Assembly (NCBI RefSeq): GCF_002266435.3
Contig: NZ_CP029426.2
Coordinates: 5,548,001 to 5,612,000, forward strand
Direction of reading: 5' to 3'
Length of the DNA: 64,000 bases
Source of the DNA: Bradyrhizobium amphicarpaeae
GTDB lineage: Bacteria; Pseudomonadota; Alphaproteobacteria; Rhizobiales; Xanthobacteraceae
Position numbers and translations under genes: made by a program. Shown in pieces: positions 53,254 through 62,967 of the stretch. Each line of letters starts with the position of its first letter. Within the stretch, counting starts at the first letter, position 1. The notes under the pieces were generated by a model. It ran no database searches. It worked only from the letters and a program-made list of their open reading frames with translations, and was not told where the DNA came from.

Positions 53254-56200
53254 TCACGGATTCTGCGGCGTCAGGACCAGCGGCGGCTTCGGCTTTGGCT
53301 TGGCGGGCGCAGGACCCGGAGCGGGCCTGACGTCGATGGCCGGCGGCAGCGGCGCGAGCTGTTGGCTGGCAAGCGGCGGGCTCGGCGCTGCGGGCGCGGC
53401 TTGCGGGGCCTTCGGCGTCGGCGCGGCTTTCGGCTTCGGCGGCGCGCGGCGAGGATCGTGGCCCGGCAGCGGCACGTTGACCGGCGCCTGCTCGGGCGCC
53501 GCATCTGGAGACACCAGCGTCGGCAGCGCTGCGGTTGCCGGCGGCGGCTCGCCGCGCTCGATGGCATCCAACCGGCGCGTCTCGCGGTCGATGGTGCGCA
53601 CCGCCAGCCATGACGACAGCGGCGCAAGGTCGATGGTGCGGTTGAGCCTGTCGGGCGGGCCCGCCGCGAACAGCTGGATCTCCGGCGGCGCACCGGAGAG
53701 CCCGTTCATGATCGGCGTCAGACTGGCGCGGATATCGGCCTGGTCGGCGGGAATGTCGTAGCCGCCGGAGACGATGGCGCGGGCGTTCTTCGCTTCCAGC
53801 GGCGTCGCGCCGACACGCAAGCGTCCGTCGCGGATCGTGAACGGAATCTGCGCCGAAGCGACCGCGATCGGCGCCGAAGCAAGCGCCGGCTCGACCAGCT
53901 GGCGCAGGCGGTTGTCGTCGCTGACCTGTCCGCCGTCGCTGGCGCGGATCGCGATCTCGAAGGCGCGCGGATTGAGGCCGCCGATTTCCGCGGAATCCAG
54001 CGTCACCGTGCCGTTGCCGGCGAGCGCGCCGGTGAGCGCCGCGACGCTGCGGCCCTGGCTGGTCAGCGCCATCTGCACCGAGGCGCGCCCCTTCGGCAGC
54101 GCGAGATCGCGATAGCGCAACGTCGCCGCATCGACATTGTTCAGCTCGATGCGCGTGTTCAACGTCAGGCCGTTGGCGCCGTTGCGCGCGTCAAAGCTCG
54201 CCGACATCTCGCCGCCACCGAGGCTGCCTTTCAGCGCATCGAGCGCGAGCGACTGGCCATCGCTTCGGATGGTGCCGCCAAACGGGCGCAGCTCGATGCC
54301 GCCGGGCAACATCCCGCGCAACGCCTGGAAGGCGATGCGGCCGCGCCAGCCGCCCAACAAGCCCGCGCTCAGCGGCTCGCTCGCATCATGTCCTGCGGCA
54401 CCGATCGCCACGGCGAGCGCCGGCACGAGATCGACCGTATCGAGGCCGACTTCGCCGTCGACGCTCTTCTCCGGATCCAACGTCACCGCCAGATGACCGC
54501 GCAAATGCGAGCCGGCCGCATTGCCGTCGAGATCGTCAAAAGTCAGGCGATTGCCCGTTAGCCCCACGCGGGAGGACAGGCTGACCGCCTGCATCGATTT
54601 GTCGGCCGGGCCGGTCCCCAACAGCGGCGCCAGATTGGCGTTGCGCACGCGCAGGTTCACGCTGGCTTTCGGCTCCGACAATTCGACGCTGCCCTGCGCA
54701 TCGGCATCCAGCCCGCCGCCGTTGAGCTTTGCGTTCAATTGCAACGGCCGCCGCCATGCACCGGTCAATTTGCCTTCGAATTGCGAAGCGCCCTCGCCTG
54801 CCGCCAACACGCGATCGAGCCCGAGCAGCGCCAGCAGCGCGCCGGCCTGCGGGGTCGACAGTTTCGTGTCCAGGGTGAAGTCGCTGTTGCGCAATTTGTC
54901 GATGTCGATGCCGTTGACGGCCGCCGCCGGCGTCTGCGCGGCCAAAGTCGCGGTTGCCTTGAGCTGCGGCGCGTCGAGATCGAGCACGGCGCGGGCGTTG
55001 CTGCGATCGGCATGCTCGGCATTCCTGTCGAGGCTGAGATCGAGCTTGAGGCGGGTCGGGCCTGGTAATGACGGCATGGCATCGAAGCGGGCCCGCACCG
55101 CAGGCGCAAACGGCTCGATCAAGGCGGTGAGCTCGCGCAGCGAATTCGCGGAGGATTTCAGCGCGAGCCTGCCTGTGGCCTTGATGCGGTCGAAGCTGCC
55201 GCTCGCCTCGGTGGTCACGCCGCTGGCCTGGCCGAAGCGCAGTTGCTCCAGCGACAGGGATGCAGGGCCGTAAGCGAGCTTGGCCGCGAACGGCCGCAGC
55301 TCCTGGCCGGCGGAGATGGCGCGGCCGATATCGAGCGAGAGTTTTGCCTCTTCCGGCCACTCGCCCTGCGGCCCCGCGAGCGCGCGCACGAAGCTCGCGG
55401 CGGCGTCGAGATCGAGTCGGTCGGCCTTCAGCTCGGCATCGATCCGCGAACCCTTGCTCGCACCTGTTTGCACGAAGGCGATGCGGCCCTCGACCGCGCC
55501 GCCTTCGATGTCGGCCTTCAGCCTGTCGATGGCGAGATGGTTGGCGGCGATGGTCACGTCGCCGGCGAGGCGCAGCGGACGCGTGCTGCGGCGGGCGATC
55601 TCGCTGCGGCCCTGCAGCCAGGCCACCAGCGCGTCGGGGTCGGAGGATTCGACGCTGAGACGGCCGCTGAAACTGTCAGCGCCCGGTGTTGCGCCGTTGA
55701 GTGAGAGCTGCGTCATGCCGGGGGCGCGCAGCTCGAGCCGCTGGAAGGTCCAGGACCGTCCATCGGTCTGCAACTCCGCCGTGATGTTCTGCAGCGGGCG
55801 GCCGCCGAGCATGATCTGGTCGGAATTGAACTCGATCTGCGCCGGGATCGGCGCCTGCGGAATGGCAGCCAGCCCCGCGCGCAGCGCCGGCAGGATGCGG
55901 AGCGGCTCGGAATCGTCCTTGCCCGCGAGCCTGTCGGCATCGACCTGGCGCGCCGACAGCACCGCGCGCAGCAGCGGCGAGGCGCCGAACCTGATATCGC
56001 CGACGCCGCCGAGCTTCAGCGCATTGTCTTCCGCGCCGAAGCTCGCGTCGACCTGCTCGAATTTTGCACCGGCCGGGTCCGCCTTGAGCTTGGTCGTGAG
56101 CTTCCACGGCGTCGGACCAGCCTCGCCCGCCTTCTTGACCGCCGGCACGGCCAGCGTCAGCGCACCGTCGAATTTCGGCAGGCGGTTGTCGAAGGCGAGC

Positions 56201-56868
56201 ACGCCTTCGAGGTCGGCGAGGATGGCGCGCTCGCCGGGATCGATGTTGAGGTGAAGACGGGTGGCGCTGCCGTCGGCGCTCGGACCGGAGGAGATGCGAA
56301 AGGGATAGCGCACCCCGGCGGCGGTGAAACGGCCGTCGCCGCGCACCGAGCCCGCGAGCGAGCGGACGTCGCCGGAGAAGGCGATGTCGTTCAGCTCCAG
56401 CGTCGAGCGGCTGGCGGCATCGTGGAGCGCAATCCGGCCGGTGAGATTGAGCCGCTCGATGGCGAGCGAGGCCAGATTGAAGGTGCCGCTCGCGGTGGAG
56501 GGCAAATCGACCCGTCCCCGCGCATCGAGGCCGAGATCGACCGCCATGCCGCCCACCGAAAGCTCGGTGGCACGCCATTCGCCGCGCATCAGGGAGCTGA
56601 GGCTGAACTCGACGTCGAGCTTGTCGGCGCGCAGGCGGCCGAGATCGTTGTTGCCGCCGAACGTGACCTGACGCAGCCGCAGTGTCGGCGCCGGCAGCAG
56701 CCGCGCGTCGAGCTCCCCCGCGACCCGCACCGGCACGCCGATGATCTTGCCAGCCTCCGCCTCGAACTGGGGCCTGAACTGGTTCCAGTCGACGTAGTAA
56801 GGCCCGATCAGCGCGGCCAGCAGCGCAATGATGAAGGCAATCGCCAATCCGAGCAGCGTCGTCTGCAC
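53254..56868 (-). CDS. AsmA-family protein (large)
   Basis: 1204 residues from the GTG at 56868, with GGGGAG four bases upstream; a TTG further up is less likely. One N-terminal membrane anchor (LGLAIAFIIALLAALIGPYYV) followed by a long beta-rich periplasmic domain of the AsmA/TamB type, starting DWNQFRPQFEAEAGKIIGVP. Such proteins form hydrophobic grooves bridging the periplasm and are implicated in lipid transport and outer membrane assembly. The last ~110 residues are Pro/Ala/Lys-rich. No operon partner. Confidence 0.9.
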   Translation of the reverse strand: MQTTLLGLAIAFIIALLAALIGPYYVDWNQFRPQFEAEAGKIIGVPVRVAGELDARLLPAPTLRLRQVTFGGNNDLGRLRADKLDVEFSLSSLMRGEWRATELSVGGMAVDLGLDARGRVDLPSTASGTFNLASLAIERLNLTGRIALHDAASRSTLELNDIAFSGDVRSLAGSVRGDGRFTAAGVRYPFRISSGPSADGSATRLHLNIDPGERAILADLEGVLAFDNRLPKFDGALTLAVPAVKKAGEAGPTPWKLTTKLKADPAGAKFEQVDASFGAEDNALKLGGVGDIRFGASPLLRAVLSARQVDADRLAGKDDSEPLRILPALRAGLAAIPQAPIPAQIEFNSDQIMLGGRPLQNITAELQTDGRSWTFQRLELRAPGMTQLSLNGATPGADSFSGRLSVESSDPDALVAWLQGRSEIARRSTRPLRLAGDVTIAANHLAIDRLKADIEGGAVEGRIAFVQTGASKGSRIDAELKADRLDLDAAASFVRALAGPQGEWPEEAKLSLDIGRAISAGQELRPFAAKLAYGPASLSLEQLRFGQASGVTTEASGSFDRIKATGRLALKSSANSLRELTALIEPFAPAVRARFDAMPSLPGPTRLKLDLSLDRNAEHADRSNARAVLDLDAPQLKATATLAAQTPAAAVNGIDIDKLRNSDFTLDTKLSTPQAGALLALLGLDRVLAAGEGASQFEGKLTGAWRRPLQLNAKLNGGGLDADAQGSVELSEPKASVNLRVRNANLAPLLGTGPADKSMQAVSLSSRVGLTGNRLTFDDLDGNAAGSHLRGHLAVTLDPEKSVDGEVGLDTVDLVPALAVAIGAAGHDASEPLSAGLLGGWRGRIAFQALRGMLPGGIELRPFGGTIRSDGQSLALDALKGSLGGGEMSASFDARNGANGLTLNTRIELNNVDAATLRYRDLALPKGRASVQMALTSQGRSVAALTGALAGNGTVTLDSAEIGGLNPRAFEIAIRASDGGQVSDDNRLRQLVEPALASAPIAVASAQIPFTIRDGRLRVGATPLEAKNARAIVSGGYDIPADQADIRASLTPIMNGLSGAPPEIQLFAAGPPDRLNRTIDLAPLSSWLAVRTIDRETRRLDAIERGEPPPATAALPTLVSPDAAPEQAPVNVPLPGHDPRRAPPKPKAAPTPKAPQAAPAAPSPPLASQQLAPLPPAIDVRPAPGPAPAKPKPKPPLVLTPQNP

Positions 56869-57009
56869 GGGTCTCCCCTCGGCCAAACCGGCACCCGGAC
56901 CAAACCCTGGCCTTAGCGGACTTCAGGCGTGCCGGAATAGTCCTTATATAGGGGGAAGTGTGGCGAAGTCACAGCGACTGTTGCGCGCGGAGGTTAACGC
57001 CGGGGGCCG

Positions 57010-58242
57010 TCACCAGCTCGCCGGCAGCCGCTTCAGGCCGCGCAGGACGAAGGTCGGCCGCCATTCCGGGTTTTCGATGTCGTCGATGCGCAGATCTGGC
57101 AGCCTCCGCAGCAGCGTGGCAATGGCGATCTCGGCCTCGATCCGCGCCAATTGGGCACCCAGGCAGAAATGGATGCCGCCGCCGAACGAGAGCGGTTTCA
57201 CATTCTGGCGGGTGACGTCCAGCCGGTCGGGCCTGTCGGGATAGACCGCGGGATCGCGGTTGGCCGAGCCGAGCAGGCACAGCACGCTCTCACCCTTGGG
57301 GATCCGCTTGCCGCCGAGATCCTCGATCTCCTCCAGCGCGACCCGGCCGGTCATCTGGACCGAGGAATCGTAGCGCAAGAATTCCTCGATCGCGCCTCCC
57401 ATCAATTCGGGGCGTGCCTTGAGCAGCGCAAGCTGGTCCGGATTGCGGTGGAGCGCCAAAAGGCCGTTGCCGATCAGGTTCACTGTGGTCTCGTGGCCGG
57501 CGCCGAACAGGAGGATGATGTTGGCGGTCAGTTCCTCATTGGTGAGCTTGTTGCCGTCCTCCTCGGCCTGGACGAGCTGGGTGGTGAGATCGTCCCCCGG
57601 ATTTTTGCGGCGCAGCTCGAACAGCTGCTGGAAATACATCTGCGCCATCAGGTTGCCCTCGTTGCCCTTCTTGATCTCCTCGGGAGTGAGGGGCACCGGA
57701 TCAAGTAGCCGCCCGCCGTCGCGCGAGCTCTTGTAGAAGACCTCGCGATGCTCCTCGGGGATGCCGAGCATCTCGCAGATGATGGTCACCGGCAGGCGAA
57801 AGGCAAAGTCCTCGATCAGGTCCATTTGGCCGCGCTCGATCACGGCATCGATGGCCTGGTCGACGATTGCCTGGATGCGCGGTCGCATGTCCTCGACCCG
57901 GCGCGCGGTGAACGCTTTCACGACGAGGCCGCGCAGGCGGGTATGGTCGGGCGGATCGGCCTGCAGCATCCAATGGCTCATGCTGCGGAACACCGGCTCG
58001 TCCATGATCTTTTCGCCGTAACGGCGCGTCGTGCGCTCGACGAAATCCTTGCCGAAGCGCTTGTCGCGCATCACGAGGCTGACGTCGGCATGGCGACTGG
58101 TGACGAACTGGCCGAACGGCGTCACGTGGACCGGATCGATCGTGCGCAGCCGGTCATAATGCGGGTAGGGATCGCGGATGAAGTCCGGCGAGAGCGGGTT
58201 GAACAGCGGCGCGCCGCCGGCGCCTTGCACGTGCTCGTTCAT
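57010..58242 (-). CDS. Cytochrome P450
   Basis: 410 residues from the ATG at 58242 (GAGG upstream). I-helix AGHETT at 248-253 with the oxygen-activating acid replaced by His-Glu as in some bacterial P450s, K-helix EEFLR (ExxR, 287-290), heme loop FGGGIHFCLG with Cys360. Soluble class, needs separate ferredoxin and reductase not present here. Substrate unknown; the divergent TetR regulator and shared operator suggest a small-molecule inducer. Confidence 0.93.
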   Translation of the reverse strand: MNEHVQGAGGAPLFNPLSPDFIRDPYPHYDRLRTIDPVHVTPFGQFVTSRHADVSLVMRDKRFGKDFVERTTRRYGEKIMDEPVFRSMSHWMLQADPPDHTRLRGLVVKAFTARRVEDMRPRIQAIVDQAIDAVIERGQMDLIEDFAFRLPVTIICEMLGIPEEHREVFYKSSRDGGRLLDPVPLTPEEIKKGNEGNLMAQMYFQQLFELRRKNPGDDLTTQLVQAEEDGNKLTNEELTANIILLFGAGHETTVNLIGNGLLALHRNPDQLALLKARPELMGGAIEEFLRYDSSVQMTGRVALEEIEDLGGKRIPKGESVLCLLGSANRDPAVYPDRPDRLDVTRQNVKPLSFGGGIHFCLGAQLARIEAEIAIATLLRRLPDLRIDDIENPEWRPTFVLRGLKRLPASW

Positions 58243-58323
58243 GGTGACCTCAAATCGGTTGCCGATGACACGAATACGCCGTTCGCAGCCCCACTGCCCG
58301 GCGTAACCATCCCCAAGATTTAT

Positions 58324-58351
58324 CAACTCGATACATTGTTGTATCGAGTTG
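58324..58351. promoter_or_regulatory. 28-bp palindromic operator between P450 and TetR genes
   Basis: CAACTCGATACA (58324-58335) and TGTATCGAGTTG (58340-58351) are exact reverse complements around TTGT. It lies 23 bp before the TetR gene start and 81 bp before the P450 start, ideal for a TetR dimer controlling both genes. Confidence 0.85.
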
Positions 58352-58373
58352 CATTCTGCCCTAACCTCGTCCG

Positions 58374-58985
58374 ATGTCAAGGGTGAGAACCAGGCCGACC
58401 AGGGACGACACGCGCGACAAATTGTTCGAGGCGGCCGCGCGCGTGTTCGAGCAGGACGGCATCGGCGGCGCCAGCATCGAGGCGATTGCAGCGGCGGCAG
58501 GCTTCACCCGCGGCGCGTTCTATTCCAACTTCAAAAGCAAGGACGAACTGATCATCGCCATGCTCGAGGACCATGTCGAGCAGTCGATCCGGCGTAACCT
58601 CGACATCCTTGCGCAGCACGACAATCTCGACGACTTCATCGCGGCGCTGAAGACGATGGACCGCAGCAGGCAGGATCCGCTCGGCCGCGCGCCGCTGCTG
58701 CACATGGAGATGATCCTGTTCGTCGCGCGCGCCGAGAAACGCCGCCCCGAGCTCGCCAAACGCCTGCGCGCGCGGCGCAAGCTGGTGGCCGACATCGTCG
58801 AGGCGACGCTGAAGAGCAACGGCAGAGGCGACAAGCTGAACCCGCCCTGGATGGCCTCCATCGTGCTGGCGCTGGAAGACGGCTTCCGTCTGCACCGGCT
58901 GATCGATCCGGAGACGACGCCCGCGGACAGCTTCCTGCGCGCGATCACGGATTTGCGGCGGAGGACGGGGCTGGCGTCGGAGTGA
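58374..58985 (+). CDS. TetR-family transcriptional regulator
   Basis: 203 residues. N-terminal TetR helix-turn-helix: LFEAAARVFEQDGIGGASIEAIA then AAAGFTRGAFYSNFKSKDEL. The C-terminal ligand domain is of the TetR_C group with no obvious assigned ligand. Divergent from the P450 gene with a perfect palindrome between them, so it most likely represses both. Confidence 0.93.
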   Translation: MSRVRTRPTRDDTRDKLFEAAARVFEQDGIGGASIEAIAAAAGFTRGAFYSNFKSKDELIIAMLEDHVEQSIRRNLDILAQHDNLDDFIAALKTMDRSRQDPLGRAPLLHMEMILFVARAEKRRPELAKRLRARRKLVADIVEATLKSNGRGDKLNPPWMASIVLALEDGFRLHRLIDPETTPADSFLRAITDLRRRTGLASE

Positions 58986-59165
58986 GAGCGATGTGCTCTC
59001 TCCGTTTTCAATTCGCACGACAATTCCAGAACTGAACGAAGCTGCGGCCGAAAGCGACCGATGCCGGTGGCCCTGTTGGCGAAACAACACAGCATTGCGA
59101 TTGCTGTCCGGCGCCGAACTCGGATAACCTGTGGGCGCGCCAATCTGAAACGGGAGTAGGCTTCG

Positions 59166-59378
59166 TTGACGAGTGACCCTCCGCGAAAGCTCCTTCGACG
59201 TGACCTGCTCAAGCTGACGATTGCCGGCGTCGGCGCAACCGGTGCTGCGGGGCTGCTGCCCTCCCCGGCCGCCGCGAAGCCGGTCGATCTCGATCAGAAG
59301 CGCAAGGCGCGCTATCGGCCCAACTCGCAGGAAGTCAGGAACTTCTACCGTGTCAACGCCTATCCCGGCGCTCGATAG
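59166..59378 (+). CDS. Small Tat-signal protein of the formate dehydrogenase operon
   Basis: 70 residues from a TTG at 59166 (GGGAG upstream). Twin-arginine signal RRDLLKLTIAG, then a short basic mature part ending NFYRVNAYPGAR. Small proteins of this kind often open Tat-exported formate dehydrogenase operons (FdhX type); it may be an assembly factor or a small subunit. It ends 9 bp before the catalytic subunit gene. Confidence 0.75.
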   Translation: MTSDPPRKLLRRDLLKLTIAGVGATGAAGLLPSPAAAKPVDLDQKRKARYRPNSQEVRNFYRVNAYPGAR

Positions 59379-59387
59379 GAGACCTCC

Positions 59388-62342
59388 GTGCTGATCAGGA
59401 AGTCCGATCGTCGTCCGGAACGTGCCAAACCCTCCGGCGCAGAGGCCGGCAAACCGTCATCGGGCCTGGACCGGCGAACTTTTCTGAAGCGCTCAGGCGT
59501 CACGGCGGGCGCGTTGGTCGCGGTCGGTGAAATCGCTTTGCACGGCGTGCGCAAGGCCGAGGCGGGTCCGCCGCCGCCTGTCGGTGCACAAGTCACGACC
59601 CGACAAAATGTCTGCACGCATTGCTCGGTCGGCTGCTCGGTGATCGCCAAGGTCGCCAACAACGTATGGATCGGACAGGAACCCGACTACGACAGCCCGA
59701 TCAATCGCGGCTCGCATTGCTGCAAGGGGGCCGCGGTTCGCGACGACGTACTGAACGAACGGCGCCTGCGCTACCCGGTCAAGCTCGTCAACGGACAGTG
59801 GACGCGCATCTCCTGGGCGACGGCGATCGACGAGATCGGCGACAAGCTGCTGGATATCCGCCAGAAGGCCGGCCCCGATTCGGTGTACTGGCTCGGCTCC
59901 GCCAAGTTCACCAACGAGGCCGCTTACCTCAACCGCAAGCTCGCGGCGTTCTGGGGCACCAACAATTCCGACCATCAGGCGCGGATCTGCCACTCGACGA
60001 CCGTCACCGGCGTAGCCAATACCTGGGGCTACGGCGCGATGACCAACAGCTACAACGACATCCGCAACGCCAAGACCATTTTGTTGATGGGCGGCAACCC
60101 CGCCGAAGCGCATCCGGTCTCCTTGCAGCACATTCTCGAAGGCAAGGAGCTCAACCGCGCCAACATGATCGTGGTCGACCCCAGGATGACGCGGACCGCC
60201 GCGCACGCGACCGAATATGTTCGCGTTCGTCCCGGCACGCATATCGCGACGATCTACGGCATGCTGTGGCATATCTTCGAGAACGGCTGGGAGGACAAGG
60301 AATTCCTCAGCCAGCGCGTCTACGGCCTGGATGAGGTCCGGAAGGAGATTGCGAAATGGCCTCCGAAGGAGGTCGAACGCGTCACCGGCTTGCCCGAGGC
60401 TCAGGTCAAGCACGTCGCCCACTTGTTTGCGACGCAGAAGCCGGCGACACTGATCTGGGCGATGGGGCAGACCCAGTTCACCACCGGCACCGCCAATGTC
60501 CGCGCCAGCTGCCTGCTGCTGCTTGCCACCGGCAACATGGGACAGCCCGGCGCCGGCGCCAACATCTTCCGCGGCCACACCAACGTGCAGGGCGCGACTG
60601 ACCTCGGCCTCGATGTTACGTCGTTGCCGCTGTATTACGGCCTCGCCGAGGAGGCCTGGCGGCATTGGTGCCGGGTCTGGGAGGTCGATTACGACTGGAT
60701 GAAGTCGCGTTTTCCCGACAAGAAGCTGATGGAAACGCCGGGCATTCCCAGCACGCGCTGGTTCGACGCAACCTTGCTGCCAAAGGATCAGGTCAACCAG
60801 CCCAATCCGGTGCAGGCCATGTTCATCATGGGGCACGGCGTCAACACCATCACCCGGATGCCGGAGGCGGTGAAGGGCATCGAAAAGCTCGAGCTGCTGG
60901 TGGTCTGCGATCCCTACCCGACCGCGTGGTCGGTGCTGTCGGAGCGCAAGAACGGCACCTATCTGCTGCCGGCCTGCACCAGCTTCGAGATGGAGGGCTC
61001 GCGCACCAACTCCAACCGCTCGCTGCAATGGGGCGAGAAAATCGTCGATCCGGTGTTCGAGTCGAAGAACGACTACGACACGATGTACCTGTTCGCCCGC
61101 AAGTTCGGGTTCGCCGACCTGATGTTCAAGAACATCAAGGTCGAGAACGGCGCGGTGTCGGCGGAAGACATTCTGCGCGAGATCAACCGCGGCGGATGGT
61201 CGACGGGCTATTGCGGACAGTCGCCGGAGCGGCTCAAGGCCCATATGCGGAACCAGCACAAGTTCGACCTGGTGACGCTGCGGGCGCCGAAGGACGATCC
61301 GGAGGTCGGCGGAGATTATTACGGCCTGCCATGGCCGTGCTGGGGTACGCCCGAATACAAGCATCCGGGGACACCGATCCTCTACAACACCAATCTTCCG
61401 GTGAAGGAAGGCGGCGGCACCTTCCGCGCGCGGTTCGGCGTCGAGCGCATCGTCAAGCGCAAGGTGATGGAGAACGGACAGGAGGTCGAGCGGGAAGATC
61501 ACGACAATCTTCTTGCCGAGGGCTCGTACTCCGTCGGCTCGGAGATCAAGGACGGCTATCCCGAGTTCACCCTCGGGGTGCTGAAGAAGCTCGGCTGGGA
61601 CAAGGACCTCACCGCGCAGGAGCGCGAGGTGATCTCGCGCGTCAATCCGGCCGATCCCGACAAGGTGTCATGGTCGACCGATCTGTCCGGCGGCATCCAG
61701 CGCGTCGCGATCGAGCACGGCTGTTCGCCTTACGGCAACGCCAAGGCGCGCATGATCGCGTGGAATTTGCCCGATCCGGTTCCGGTGCATCGCGAGCCGA
61801 TCTACACGCCGCGTCCGGACCTCGTTGCCGACTACCCGACCTTGCCCGACGCGAAGCAGTTTCGCGTGCCCAATATCGGCTTCTCAGTGCAGAAGGCCGC
61901 CGTTGACCGCAAGATCGCGACACAGTTCCCGCTGATCCTGAGCTCGGGCCGCCTTGTCGAATACGAAGGCGGTGGCGAGGAAACGCGGTCCAATCGATGG
62001 CTCGCCGAACTCAAGCAGCACATGTATGTCGAGATCAATCCGGCGGACGCAGCCGAGCGCGGCGTCGTCGACGGCGGCTGGGTCTGGGTGACAGGCGCGG
62101 AGAACAGCTCGCGCGCAAGGATGAAGGCGCTGGTGACCGAGCGCGTCGGTAAGGGCGTTGCCTGGATGCCGTTCCATTTCTCCGGCTGGTACGAAGGCGC
62201 CGATCTCCGGTCGAAATATCCGGCGGGAGCCGATCCCATCGTGCTCGGTGAGAGCGTCAACACGCTGACAACCTATGGCTATGATCCTGCCACCGGCATG
62301 CAGGAGCCGAAGGCTACGCTTTGTCAGATCAGGGCTGCATAA
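59388..62342 (+). CDS. fdoG: Formate dehydrogenase catalytic subunit
   Basis: 984 residues from the GTG at 59388 (GGAG upstream). Tat signal RRTFLKRSG (Arg29-Arg30), [4Fe-4S] cysteines 76, 79, 83 and 111, then molybdopterin bis-MGD domains. The metal-binding residue in RICHSTTVTG is Cys201, encoded TGC, where E. coli FdnG/FdoG have selenocysteine, so no SelC is needed. Oxidises formate to CO2 in the periplasm. Confidence 0.95.
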   Translation: MLIRKSDRRPERAKPSGAEAGKPSSGLDRRTFLKRSGVTAGALVAVGEIALHGVRKAEAGPPPPVGAQVTTRQNVCTHCSVGCSVIAKVANNVWIGQEPDYDSPINRGSHCCKGAAVRDDVLNERRLRYPVKLVNGQWTRISWATAIDEIGDKLLDIRQKAGPDSVYWLGSAKFTNEAAYLNRKLAAFWGTNNSDHQARICHSTTVTGVANTWGYGAMTNSYNDIRNAKTILLMGGNPAEAHPVSLQHILEGKELNRANMIVVDPRMTRTAAHATEYVRVRPGTHIATIYGMLWHIFENGWEDKEFLSQRVYGLDEVRKEIAKWPPKEVERVTGLPEAQVKHVAHLFATQKPATLIWAMGQTQFTTGTANVRASCLLLLATGNMGQPGAGANIFRGHTNVQGATDLGLDVTSLPLYYGLAEEAWRHWCRVWEVDYDWMKSRFPDKKLMETPGIPSTRWFDATLLPKDQVNQPNPVQAMFIMGHGVNTITRMPEAVKGIEKLELLVVCDPYPTAWSVLSERKNGTYLLPACTSFEMEGSRTNSNRSLQWGEKIVDPVFESKNDYDTMYLFARKFGFADLMFKNIKVENGAVSAEDILREINRGGWSTGYCGQSPERLKAHMRNQHKFDLVTLRAPKDDPEVGGDYYGLPWPCWGTPEYKHPGTPILYNTNLPVKEGGGTFRARFGVERIVKRKVMENGQEVEREDHDNLLAEGSYSVGSEIKDGYPEFTLGVLKKLGWDKDLTAQEREVISRVNPADPDKVSWSTDLSGGIQRVAIEHGCSPYGNAKARMIAWNLPDPVPVHREPIYTPRPDLVADYPTLPDAKQFRVPNIGFSVQKAAVDRKIATQFPLILSSGRLVEYEGGGEETRSNRWLAELKQHMYVEINPADAAERGVVDGGWVWVTGAENSSRARMKALVTERVGKGVAWMPFHFSGWYEGADLRSKYPAGADPIVLGESVNTLTTYGYDPATGMQEPKATLCQIRAA

Positions 62343-62353
62343 GAGGTTAGACC

Positions 62354-62956
62354 ATGGCACGGATGAAATTCCTCTGCGATGCGGACCGTTGCATCGACTG
62401 CAATGCCTGCGTGACGGCCTGCAAGAACGAGAACGAGGTGCCCTGGGGCATCAATCGGCGGCGCGTCGTCACCATCAACGACGGCAAGCCCGGCGAGCGG
62501 TCGGTGTCGATGGCCTGCATGCATTGCACCGATGCGCCCTGCGCGTCGGTGTGCCCGGTCAAATGCATCTATCCGACCGAGGACGGCATCGTCCTGCACA
62601 ACAAGGATCAGTGCATCGGCTGCGGCTATTGCTTCTACGCCTGTCCGTTCGGAGCGCCACAATATCCCCAGGTTGGGAATTTCGGCTCGCGCGGCAAGAT
62701 GGACAAATGCACCTATTGCGCCGGTGGCGGCGGACCGGAGGCGCCCGGCAGCGCAGAAGAATATGCGAAATACGGCTCCAATCGTTTCGGCGAGGGCAAG
62801 CTGCCGATGTGCGCCGAGATGTGCTCGACCAAGTCGCTGCTCGCCGGTGATGGCGACATCATCGGACAACTCTACGAGGAACGCGTCGAAAAGCGTGGCT
62901 ACGGCTCGGGCGCGTGGGGCTGGACGACGGCCTATCACGACGACGTCAAGACGTAA
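62354..62956 (+). CDS. fdh3B: Formate dehydrogenase iron-sulfur subunit (FDH3 beta type)
   Basis: 200 residues with four [4Fe-4S] clusters: C13/16/19/23, C55/58/63/67 (C71 nearby), C87/90/93/97 and C119/122/153/157. No membrane anchor, unlike E. coli FdnH (294 residues), matching the shorter FDH3-type beta subunits. Transfers electrons from the catalytic subunit to cytochrome b. Confidence 0.94.
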   Translation: MARMKFLCDADRCIDCNACVTACKNENEVPWGINRRRVVTINDGKPGERSVSMACMHCTDAPCASVCPVKCIYPTEDGIVLHNKDQCIGCGYCFYACPFGAPQYPQVGNFGSRGKMDKCTYCAGGGGPEAPGSAEEYAKYGSNRFGEGKLPMCAEMCSTKSLLAGDGDIIGQLYEERVEKRGYGSGAWGWTTAYHDDVKT

Positions 62957-62967
62957 GGGAGCTGGTC

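Noticed and set aside
59493..61502. 669-codon minus-strand frame inside the formate dehydrogenase gene
   Set aside because: Antisense shadow of fdoG, whose cofactor motifs are intact.
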